NCBI GenBank assembly: GCA_002390525.1
Contig: DGPR01000001.1
Coordinates: 34,482-39,918, forward strand
Source of the DNA: Cellvibrionales bacterium UBA4435
GTDB taxonomy: Bacteria > Pseudomonadota > Gammaproteobacteria > Pseudomonadales > Porticoccaceae
DNA: 5,437 nucleotides
Direction: 5' to 3'
Positions within the stretch are counted from its first letter, which is position 1. Every line of letters begins with the position of its first letter. The notes under the pieces are model-generated. The model was not told the DNA's origin and did not search any database. It saw only the letters and a program-made list of their open reading frames with translations. Below, piece by piece: positions 1 to 5,362 of this stretch. The position numbers were made by a program, and so were the translations under genes.

Positions 1-1
1 T

Positions 2-398
2 AAGTTAAATAATTCTTTAGTTTTAGCCTCCATAAAAGAGATTAATCCAGTAATTATCGCTAAGCCGAAGAATAAAAAAGCTGTCTTTGATCAACTAAAA
101 CTTTAATCTAGAAAAAAGTAATATTTTTAACAAGCATCTCAGTCTTAAATACTAGCAACAGCGAAATAGAGGTAAGTGTTTTTAGTGCAAATGTAATATT
201 TAGAAGACCTAATGAAGAGGAAATTAATGATTATCTCAACCATGAAATCACATATGACTGTGCTGGTAGCTTAAAATCCGAAAGTCTAGAATCAGGCTTC
301 TTGATGCAGTATATAACTCAGATCCAACAGCCCTTGTTGGTCTACCACTTATTCAATTCAGTAAAATGCTTAGAAGTAAAAAATATAAAACACATTAA
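2..398 (+). pseudogene. maf: Decayed Maf/YceF-type nucleotide pyrophosphatase (3' part)
   Basis: Maf/YceF proteins are small cytoplasmic pyrophosphatases that hydrolyse non-canonical or modified nucleoside triphosphates (m7GTP in the E. coli YceF branch). The similarity here is spread over three reading frames. Frame 2 (2-106) ends in an AKPKNKKAVFDQLKL stretch that matches the family GKP segment. Frame 1 (112 to about 294) contains VIFRRPNEEEINDYLNHE followed by CAGSLKSE, matching the HFR-LSEAEI and CAGSFKSEGLG signatures. Frame 3 (297-398) reads LLDAVYNSDPTALVGLPLIQ and ends at TAA 396-398, matching the family C-terminus. The visible lesions are a TAA stop at 104-106 where Leu is expected, a one-base loss near the A-run 112-117, a one-base loss near 295-297, Ala instead of Gly in the GKP motif, and no Asp at the GSDQ position. 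It is convergent with the HAD gene, with 9 bases between their ends. The 5' end lies outside the window. The family call is from memory of YceF and I am fairly sure of it. Confidence 0.85.
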
Positions 399-407
399 AT
401 AATAAAT

Positions 408-1061
408 TTAAATTATTGTTTTCAATAGAATTTTTATATCTGAAATTCTATCAACGCAGAATAATGGTCGATATTTTTTAAAACGCTCGGGGTTATGTGC
501 TCCATAATTCACACCTATTGAGTGAATACCTGCATTTGTAGCCATCTCAAGATCGTATACTGTGTCTCCTATCATTATTGCATGCTCTGGCAGGATATCG
601 ATTTCGTCAAGTATTTCAAACAGCATTAATGGGTTAGGTTTGCTTGCTGTTTCATCAGAGCATCGACTAGCATCAAAAAAACTATTTAATTTTTTAGCCA
701 AAAGGGCCCTTTCAAGACCCTTTCTACTTTTTCCTGTGGCAATAGCTAGATGATATCCTGCTTTTTTTAAATCATTAAGTGCATCTAGAGCTCCGTCAAA
801 AAAGGGGGAAGGATCATTATCTAGCTTGATAAAATTTCGTGAGTATGATGTGCACATTGCAGTTACCTCCTCATTACTAGCTTTATCGAAGAGTGTTTGA
901 AAGCTTTCAAATAAGCCTAAGCCTATGACCTCTTTCGGATCGATAGACTTAGATAGAACAAAGCCGTTTTCTTCTGCTGCTAAAACAACACAATATGAGA
1001 TTCGAGATAATGAATCACATAAAGTACCATCCCAGTCAAATATTAAAAGTTTAGGGTTCAT
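408..1061 (-). CDS. HAD-superfamily phosphatase (Gph-like, subfamily IA type)
   Basis: This is a cytoplasmic Mg2+-dependent phosphohydrolase of 217 residues, the usual size for phosphoglycolate phosphatase-like HAD enzymes. Motif I is FDWDGTLCDS (residues 8-17), with nucleophile Asp9 and acid/base Asp11. Motif II is the Thr109-Gly110 of ATGKSRKG. Motif III is Lys141 in SKPNP. Motif IV is GDTVYD (165-170), with Asp166 and Asp170. Residues about 18-85 form the helical C1 cap between motifs I and II. The ATG start (1059-1061) lies inside the last codons of rluC, an 11-base overlap, and I see no strong ribosome site before it, so translation is probably coupled to rluC. A HAD gene directly after rluC is also the arrangement I recall in Pseudomonas. 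The substrate cannot be read from the sequence: phosphoglycolate, a nucleotide or a sugar phosphate are all possible. All catalytic residues are present and the gene looks intact. Confidence 0.9.
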   Translation of the reverse strand: MNPKLLIFDWDGTLCDSLSRISYCVVLAAEENGFVLSKSIDPKEVIGLGLFESFQTLFDKASNEEVTAMCTSYSRNFIKLDNDPSPFFDGALDALNDLKKAGYHLAIATGKSRKGLERALLAKKLNSFFDASRCSDETASKPNPLMLFEILDEIDILPEHAIMIGDTVYDLEMATNAGIHSIGVNYGAHNPERFKKYRPLFCVDRISDIKILLKTII

Positions 1062-2013
1062 CGCGGCAGTCCAATTCCATTAAGTGCTCTGATAAGTCAC
1101 TTGGCATAGGTGCTTCAATAAAAATATTTTTTCCACAAGGCAAAGAAAATCCTATTTTTAAAGCATGCAGGAACATTCTTTTAAGACCAGATTTACGTAT
1201 ATCTTTATTTATATCATCAAGGCCATATTTATTATCACCAGCTAGCGGACAACCAATATGTTGGGCATGCACTCTGATCTGATGAGTTCGCCCAGTTTCT
1301 AATAATGCTTCCAGTAATGTAAAATTACGGTATCTTTTCATAACTGAGAAAATTGTTACTGATTTTTTGCCCTTTGGATTCACGCGTACAATTTTCTCAC
1401 CGGTTTTTTGCTCAAAAGCCATGAGAGGGAGATCTATTCTCCTCATACCCCTTGGCCATTTACCAGTAGCAAGAGCACGATAAACTTTACTTATTCTCTT
1501 ACTACGCATCTGCTCTTGCAAATATCTTAAGGAAGATCTTTTTTTAGCCACTATCAAGCAACCAGAAGTCTCTCGATCTATACGATGAACTAATTCAAAA
1601 TAATCTGTCTTAGGCCTAATTAATCTGAGAGCCTCTATCAATCCGAGTTTTATTCCGCTGCCACCATGAACAGCCAGGCCAGAAGGCTTGTTTAACACTA
1701 ATAATGCATCGTCTTCGTATAGTATATTTTTTTCTAGTGAGTATTGAAGTTTCTTACTAGGCAAAATAAAGGCCTCTCTTTCTGCAATACGTACGGGAGG
1801 AATCCTAATTTTGTCACCTTCATTTAATTTATAGTCTGGTTTTATACGAGAGCCATTAATACGAATCTCACCTTTTCTTATTATTCTATAGATACGGGAT
1901 TTTGGGACACCCTTAAGAAGGGTAAAGAGGTAGTTGTCTATCCTCTGATCAGAATGCTCAGATGTAATTTCGACAAACTTAACTGTTAATTGCCCTTTCA
2001 TTGAAATATCCAC
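1051..2013 (-). CDS. rluC: 23S rRNA pseudouridine synthase RluC
   Basis: RluC converts three uridines of 23S rRNA near the peptidyl-transferase centre (955, 2504 and 2580 in E. coli numbering) to pseudouridine. The product has 320 residues, against 319 in E. coli. An N-terminal S4 RNA-binding domain covers about residues 23-75 (QRIDNYL, then GVPKSRIYRIIRKGEIRING, then GDKIRIPPVRIAERE). The RluA-type catalytic domain follows. It has LNKPSGLAVHGGSG at 107-120, the catalytic motif HRIDRETSG at 143-151 with the nucleophile Asp146, and GRTHQIRVH at 241-249. The upstream start is GTG (2011-2013), preceded by a GAGGT ribosome site. An in-frame ATG four codons later (1999-2001) fits the E. coli N-terminus better, so the start is uncertain by four residues. 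The gene is divergent from rne, as in E. coli, and overlaps the HAD phosphatase gene downstream. It appears intact. Confidence 0.96.
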   Translation of the reverse strand: MDISMKGQLTVKFVEITSEHSDQRIDNYLFTLLKGVPKSRIYRIIRKGEIRINGSRIKPDYKLNEGDKIRIPPVRIAEREAFILPSKKLQYSLEKNILYEDDALLVLNKPSGLAVHGGSGIKLGLIEALRLIRPKTDYFELVHRIDRETSGCLIVAKKRSSLRYLQEQMRSKRISKVYRALATGKWPRGMRRIDLPLMAFEQKTGEKIVRVNPKGKKSVTIFSVMKRYRNFTLLEALLETGRTHQIRVHAQHIGCPLAGDNKYGLDDINKDIRKSGLKRMFLHALKIGFSLPCGKNIFIEAPMPSDLSEHLMELDCRDEP

Positions 2014-2016
2014 TGA

Positions 2017-2021
2017 ACCTC
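2017..2021 (-). promoter_or_regulatory. Ribosome binding site of rluC (start-deciding)
   Basis: On the minus strand this reads GAGGT, a good Shine-Dalgarno sequence. It sits 3 bases before the GTG codon at 2011-2013 and 15 bases before the in-frame ATG at 1999-2001. The spacing is short for the GTG and too long for the ATG, so it mildly favours the GTG. A weaker GGA lies 7 bases before the ATG, so use of the ATG cannot be excluded. Confidence 0.5.
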
Positions 2022-2062
2022 ATAATTTGATATAGCCGCAATAATTTAAACTAGCATATGTA

Positions 2063-2076
2063 ATTTACTGGTAAAT
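2063..2076. repeat. Short inverted repeat (operator-like) near the rluC start
   Basis: ATTTAC and GTAAAT form perfect 6-base arms around a 2-base centre. The site lies about 50 bases upstream of the rluC start, where an operator could sit. A loop of two bases is too short for a stable RNA hairpin, so if it is functional it is more likely a protein-binding palindrome. In such A+T-rich DNA it could also arise by chance. Confidence 0.3.
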
Positions 2077-2219
2077 AATAATATTTTTTTTAACATCTTA
2101 GCATGTAACTTATTGAGTGATTAGTTAGAAATATGATCGACTTAAGACTCTCGAAATACATATAGTTTGCTGATCACCGACATCACTGATACTATGTAGC
2201 TGATTTAAACGATTTTTTT

Positions 2220-2258
2220 CGTAAGTGAAGTTCAAAAGAATGCACATTTACGTTTTTT
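2220..2258 (+). terminator. Terminator-like hairpin with T6 tail in the rne upstream region
   Basis: CGTAAGTG (2220-2227) pairs with CAC (2243-2245) and TTACG (2248-2252), leaving two bases bulged, and six T residues follow directly (2253-2258). The shape is that of a weak Rho-independent terminator on the plus strand. No gene ends just before it. It could serve a short leader transcript or small RNA started upstream, or attenuate an upstream rne promoter. The stem is short and A+T-rich, so the call is tentative. Confidence 0.3.
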
Positions 2259-2274
2259 CAGCCACAGATAGTGA

Positions 2275-2305
2275 CTGACAAATTTATGCTTATTGTTTAT
2301 ACAAT
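2275..2305 (+). promoter_or_regulatory. Candidate sigma-70 promoter for a long rne leader
   Basis: CTGACA (2275-2280) matches five of six bases of the -35 consensus. TATACA (2298-2303) follows after 17 bases, and the overlapping TACAAT (2300-2305) is a five-of-six -10 box at 19 bases. A start near 2311 would give rne a leader of about 390 nucleotides, close to the 361 nucleotides known for E. coli rne. There is no experimental support in the sequence itself, and A+T-rich DNA yields such matches easily. Confidence 0.4.
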
Positions 2306-2308
2306 AGC
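2288..2308. repeat. Inverted repeat overlapping the candidate upstream rne promoter
   Basis: TATTGT (2291-2296) and ACAATA (2301-2306) are perfect arms around TTAT. With one bulged base the outer GCT (2288-2290) can also pair with AGC (2306-2308). The repeat covers the -10 region of the candidate promoter at 2275-2305, a position where a repressor could act. No protein is implied by the sequence alone. Confidence 0.35.
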
Positions 2309-2327
2309 TAAAAAATAGATTTTAGGA

Positions 2328-2352
2328 ATGATTGCATGCGTTTTGCAGTCAT
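2328..2352 (+). repeat. Nine-base-pair hairpin in the putative rne leader
   Basis: ATGATTGCA (2328-2336) pairs with TGCAGTCAT (2344-2352). This gives nine base pairs with a single U-G wobble in RNA, closed by a 7-base loop (TGCGTTT). It is the best isolated hairpin in the interval and would lie near the 5' end of a transcript started at the 2275-2305 promoter. It has no U-tail, so it is not a terminator. E. coli rne autoregulation depends on leader hairpins bound by RNase E; whether this is an equivalent is inference. Confidence 0.4.
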
Positions 2353-2601
2353 CATTTATAACTACACCAAAGGTGCATGAGTTATAGCACATAGTACATA
2401 GGATAAAAATATTTTTTATAAAGGTGAGACGAGCGGTTTAACCAAAAAATTAAAGGTTTGCCTCTGATGTTGATAATTTAATGCGTATACTTAGAAGATT
2501 TAGTCTTGCCACTAAAAATTAAATGGTTAAATAAATCAGATAATAAATCCTGATGGGGTTAACTGTTGATATTACATAATACCGCATATAAAAGTAATAC
2601 T

Positions 2602-2609
2602 TGTATAAT
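2602..2609 (+). promoter_or_regulatory. Consensus -10 box proximal to rne
   Basis: A perfect TATAAT (2604-2609) is directly preceded by TG, close to but one base off an extended -10 element. No good -35 hexamer lies 16-18 bases upstream: the bases there are ACCGCA or its shifted neighbours. TTGATA (2566-2571) is too far from this box, but is 15 bases from an alternative TATAAA at 2587-2592. A start near 2616 would leave a leader of about 85 nucleotides before rne. Confidence 0.45.
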
Positions 2610-2615
2610 CAGGTG

Positions 2616-2633
2616 AAGACTTTTTGTGGTCTT
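2616..2633 (+). repeat. Small hairpin at the predicted 5' end of the short rne leader
   Basis: AAGAC (2616-2620) and GTCTT (2629-2633) form a 5-base-pair stem around an 8-base loop, with more T residues after it. It would sit almost at the 5' end of a transcript from the TATAAT at 2604-2609. A paired 5' end normally shields an mRNA from RNase E 5'-end sensing. The stem is short, so this is weak evidence. Confidence 0.3.
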
Positions 2634-2685
2634 TTGTTCGTCAATCCTTTGTTTGCTTATGTGTTAACTCCCCTGCCCTAAATAT

Positions 2686-2689
2686 AGGA
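2686..2689 (+). promoter_or_regulatory. Ribosome binding site of rne
   Basis: AGGA lies 10 bases before the ATG at 2700. The spacing is slightly long and the match is short, so initiation is probably moderate. The start itself is secure because the N-terminus [10 protein letters not shown] is the conserved RNase E beginning. Confidence 0.6.
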
Positions 2690-2699
2690 CAGAAATTTA

Positions 2700-5225
2700 A
2701 TGAAACGTATGCTTATTAACGCAACTCAGCCTGAAGAGCTAAGAGTTGCTATGGTTGATGGTCAACGCTTATACGATTTAGATCTTGAAAACAGGACAAG
2801 AGAACAACATAAATCGAATATATACAAAGGAAAAATCACAAGGGTTGAAAAAAGTCTAGAGGCTGCTTTCGTTGACTATGGTGGAGAGCGTCATGGCTTT
2901 TTACCCTTAAAGGAAATCTCTAAAGAATATCACCCAAAATCAATTAACGCTGAAGATCAATCTAAAAATCAAGACCTTATTAAAGAGGGTTTAGAGGTAG
3001 TTGTTCAAGTTGAAAAAGAAGAGCGAGGAAATAAAGGTGCAGCTCTTACGACATTTTTAAGTTTAGCTGGCAGATATCTAGTTCTAATGCCTAATAACCC
3101 AAGATCTGGAGGAATATCTAGAAGAATTGAAGGTGAAGAAAGAAACGAGCTAAGGGAAGCTTTAAAAAATATAACAATTCCAGTTGGTATGGGTGTTATT
3201 GTCAGAACAGCAGGAATCGGCCGATCATCAGAAGAGCTTCAGTGTGATCTCGACTATTTAAAGCAACTATGGGAAACCATTAATAAAGAAGCAGTTGCTG
3301 CTAAAGCACCACAATTTTTATTTCAAGAAAGTAATATAATCATTCGTGCTGTACGAGATTATCTGAGAGAGGATGTCAAGGAAGTATTGATCGACAACAA
3401 AGAAGCGTATGATTTGGCTTCAGCGTTTGTCGCACAGGTAATGCCTAATTTCACATCGCGCGTCAAGCTATATGAAGAAAGTTCCCCGCTTTTTACCCGC
3501 TATCAAATTGAAAATCAAATTGAAACTGCATTTGAGCGAGAGGTAAAGCTCCCTTCAGGTGGAGCTGTTGTAATAGATCTAACAGAAGCTCTAATATCCA
3601 TAGATGTAAACTCGGCTAGAGCCACTAGGGGTGTTGATATAGAAGAAACTGCCCATAGAACCAACCTGGAAGCAGCTGATGAAATTGCACGTCAATTAAG
3701 GTTGAGAGACATGGGTGGTCTTGTAGTAATCGATTTTATAGATATGTCATCACAAAAAAATCAAAGAGACGTTGAAAATCGAATACGTGATGCATTGGAA
3801 ATAGATAGAGCTAGAGTGCAAGTTGGTAGGATTTCCCGATTCGGCCTTCTTGAAATGTCTAGACAACGCTTGCGTCCATCATTGAGTGAGACCACCTCAA
3901 AGTTATGTCCAAGATGCCTAGGCCATGGAACGATAAGAGGAACACGATCCCTTTCTTTATCAATATTAAGATTAGTCGAAGAGGAAGCGCAGAAAGAAAA
4001 TAGTGCAGAAATACGCACCATCGTCCCAGTGTCAGTGGGAACCTTCCTGCTCAATGAAAAACGTAAGGAAATTTTTGATATAGAAAAAAGGTATACTGCG
4101 AAGATTGTAGTTATCCCTAAGGAAAATCTTACAACTCCACATTTTGAAGTACAAAGAATACGAGTACAAGATGATGTTAATTCTGAATATAGCTACAAAT
4201 TAACAGGCACAATGACACCAAAACTTATTCCTTCTGAAGCTGAAGAAGTACAACCTGTTCCGCCAGCTCATCAACCTGCAGTTAAAAATGTAGCTCCACC
4301 GAATTTTCCCCCGCAAGCAAAAAAATCTAGTAATAAAGATAACACAAGCTTCATAGGCCTTATTTTCCAAAAAATTTTTGGAACGACAGGTAAGACAGAT
4401 CAAGAAGTAGAAAAGAAAGGCTCTGCAAGACGCCCGCAAAGAAGGCCAAACAATAGAGGCAGAAGACCGGATAACAGAAATAGAGGTAGGTCGCATAAGA
4501 GTAATATCGATAGTCGTAGTCAAGCAAATGATATTGAAAATAAAATACAGGATATATCAACTGAAAAGACTTCCAAGGTAGTTGCAAATATTTCTGAAAG
4601 TGAAAGTATTGCAAAGCATAGGCCGCCAAAAAGAGAAGGAGAAAAAAAACGTGCGCCTCGACCTAGACGAGAACGACAAGATGTTCCAGAAGAGTTGCTA
4701 GAAAATACAGATCTAGTGAAAAAAAATGCTTTGGTTGAGAAATCTTTACCCAATGATCAGCCAAAATTGGCAGACTTGAAAACAGATGATGTTGAAACAA
4801 AACCAAGTAAGCCAAAAACTAGGGAGGCAACATCAAAAAAAGAGCAAATAGAAAGTAGCCCAAAAGATATTCTTCTTACAACAAATGAAGATGAAAGCAG
4901 CCAAGAGGAATCAAAAAAGACTACTTCTAAAACTGTAACAAAAAAGAAGCCAAGAAAAAAAGTAGAAAGTACAAAAAAACCTAAGAGTGAGTTAGAAGCA
5001 GCAAGTAAAAAAGATACAAAAAAAACAACTAAGGTTACAAAAACTCCTTCAAGAGCCAGTAATGATCCAAGAAAAAAACCTAAACCAGTTAAAAATGTAA
5101 AAATCGAAACAGTTGTTATTGAAGCTTTTAAAGCTAAAACAATTGATACCTCGGATCTTTCAATAATGCCCAGCATAAGCAAGAAAGTCCCACGACCTGC
5201 TAATGATCCACGGGGAGAAAAATAA
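2700..5225 (+). CDS. rne: Ribonuclease E, endoribonuclease and degradosome scaffold
   Basis: RNase E makes single-strand cuts in A+U-rich RNA. It starts mRNA decay, matures rRNA and tRNA, and organises the degradosome at the inner membrane. The catalytic half (about residues 1-510) follows the E. coli enzyme closely. It has an S1 domain near 35-125, the 5'-monophosphate sensor residues Arg169 and Thr170, the DNase I-like site with Asp302 (IDVN) and Asp345 (IDFID), and the Zn-link CPRC (403-406) that joins subunits. The scaffold half is much shorter than in E. coli (841 against 1061 residues in total). Residues about 549-561 ([12 protein letters not shown] region) look like the amphipathic membrane-anchoring helix. 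Two basic RNA-binding stretches follow, at about 576-600 and 639-660. A lysine/serine/threonine-rich low-complexity tail spans about 700-800, and NDPR occurs at 788-791 and 835-838. I see no E. coli-like enolase or PNPase docking sequence. Its long upstream region suggests autoregulation. Confidence 0.98.
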   Translation: MKRMLINATQPEELRVAMVDGQRLYDLDLENRTREQHKSNIYKGKITRVEKSLEAAFVDYGGERHGFLPLKEISKEYHPKSINAEDQSKNQDLIKEGLEVVVQVEKEERGNKGAALTTFLSLAGRYLVLMPNNPRSGGISRRIEGEERNELREALKNITIPVGMGVIVRTAGIGRSSEELQCDLDYLKQLWETINKEAVAAKAPQFLFQESNIIIRAVRDYLREDVKEVLIDNKEAYDLASAFVAQVMPNFTSRVKLYEESSPLFTRYQIENQIETAFEREVKLPSGGAVVIDLTEALISIDVNSARATRGVDIEETAHRTNLEAADEIARQLRLRDMGGLVVIDFIDMSSQKNQRDVENRIRDALEIDRARVQVGRISRFGLLEMSRQRLRPSLSETTSKLCPRCLGHGTIRGTRSLSLSILRLVEEEAQKENSAEIRTIVPVSVGTFLLNEKRKEIFDIEKRYTAKIVVIPKENLTTPHFEVQRIRVQDDVNSEYSYKLTGTMTPKLIPSEAEEVQPVPPAHQPAVKNVAPPNFPPQAKKSSNKDNTSFIGLIFQKIFGTTGKTDQEVEKKGSARRPQRRPNNRGRRPDNRNRGRSHKSNIDSRSQANDIENKIQDISTEKTSKVVANISESESIAKHRPPKREGEKKRAPRPRRERQDVPEELLENTDLVKKNALVEKSLPNDQPKLADLKTDDVETKPSKPKTREATSKKEQIESSPKDILLTTNEDESSQEESKKTTSKTVTKKKPRKKVESTKKPKSELEAASKKDTKKTTKVTKTPSRASNDPRKKPKPVKNVKIETVVIEAFKAKTIDTSDLSIMPSISKKVPRPANDPRGEK

Positions 5226-5235
5226 ATTCGTCTAA

Positions 5236-5245
5236 CCTATATAGG
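5236..5245. repeat. Perfect 10-base palindrome after rne
   Basis: CCTATATAGG is its own reverse complement and starts 11 bases after the rne stop. With only a 2-base centre it cannot form a good RNA hairpin, so it is not a terminator. It could be a protein site upstream of the tRNA promoter or simply chance. Confidence 0.25.
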
Positions 5246-5270
5246 GCTCTGATAATTACTATTTACTCTA

Positions 5271-5298
5271 TTGAATCAGGGGCAAACAACGGTATAAT
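5271..5298 (+). promoter_or_regulatory. Stable-RNA promoter of the tRNA-Ser gene
   Basis: TTGAAT (5271-5276) and a perfect TATAAT (5293-5298) are 16 bases apart. They are followed by the G+C-rich discriminator CGCCCC (5299-5304), the hallmark of tRNA and rRNA promoters under stringent (ppGpp/DksA) control. Initiation near 5305 would give a 5' leader of roughly 58 nucleotides before the tRNA. This is the most convincing promoter in the window. Confidence 0.8.
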
Positions 5299-5310
5299 CG
5301 CCCCTTGTTT
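5278..5310 (+). terminator. Probable rne terminator hairpin overlapping the tRNA promoter
   Basis: AGGGGC (5278-5283) pairs with GCCCCT (5300-5305), a G+C-rich 6-base-pair stem around a 16-base loop, and the T-rich TTGTTT (5305-5310) follows. It is the only terminator-like structure between rne and the tRNA gene. The loop contains the -10 box of the tRNA promoter. The loop is large and the U-run is interrupted by G, so termination may be partial. An alternative pairing of AAACAA (5284-5289) with TTGTTT would compete with it. Confidence 0.45.
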
Positions 5311-5362
5311 AACAAAGCCTAAAAAGGTAGGAACGCTTTACAATCTAAGTATAGAATTTACA

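Larger units (their letters stand above)
2014..2699. other. Long gene-free divergent interval between rluC and rne
   Basis: These 686 bases contain no convincing reading frame on either strand and I recognise no gene remnant. A long spacer between divergent rluC and rne is normal in gammaproteobacteria. In E. coli it carries the rne promoters and a 5' leader of about 360 nucleotides, through which RNase E destabilises its own mRNA. The interval is very A+T-rich and contains several inverted repeats (2063-2076, 2220-2252, 2288-2308, 2328-2352, 2616-2633) and at least two plausible plus-strand promoters, listed separately. I found no convincing sigma-70 promoter for rluC on the minus strand. 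Confidence 0.7.

Noticed and set aside
2..106. A stand-alone small protein or the tail of another enzyme such as HemD
   Set aside because: The KP-x-N-K-K and QLKL residues continue smoothly into the Maf-like frames that follow, so the segment is best read as the upstream part of the maf remnant.
2..398. Programmed frameshifting in an active maf gene
   Set aside because: Two separate shifts, a true stop codon and the loss of active-site residues together are not the pattern of programmed recoding.
398..417. A+T-only inverted repeat AATAAT/ATTATT between the convergent maf remnant and HAD gene as a bidirectional terminator
   Set aside because: The stem has no G-C pairs and lies in extremely A+T-rich DNA, so it would be unstable and is expected by chance.
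562..753. Plus-strand open frame of 63 codons inside the HAD gene
   Set aside because: It is antisense to a gene with all HAD motifs intact, has no ribosome site and resembles no family.
2014..2100. A sigma-70 promoter for rluC on the minus strand
   Set aside because: TATATC and TATGCT boxes exist but no acceptable -35 hexamer lies at a usual spacing from either.
3761..4054. Minus-strand open frame of 97 codons inside rne
   Set aside because: It lies opposite the conserved Zn-link region of RNase E and has no coding signal of its own.
4200..5182. Several minus-strand open frames opposite the rne scaffold, some very hydrophobic
   Set aside because: The Phe/Ser/Leu richness is the mirror of lysine, glutamate and serine codons on the coding strand, and stops are rare there for the same reason. 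These are shadows.
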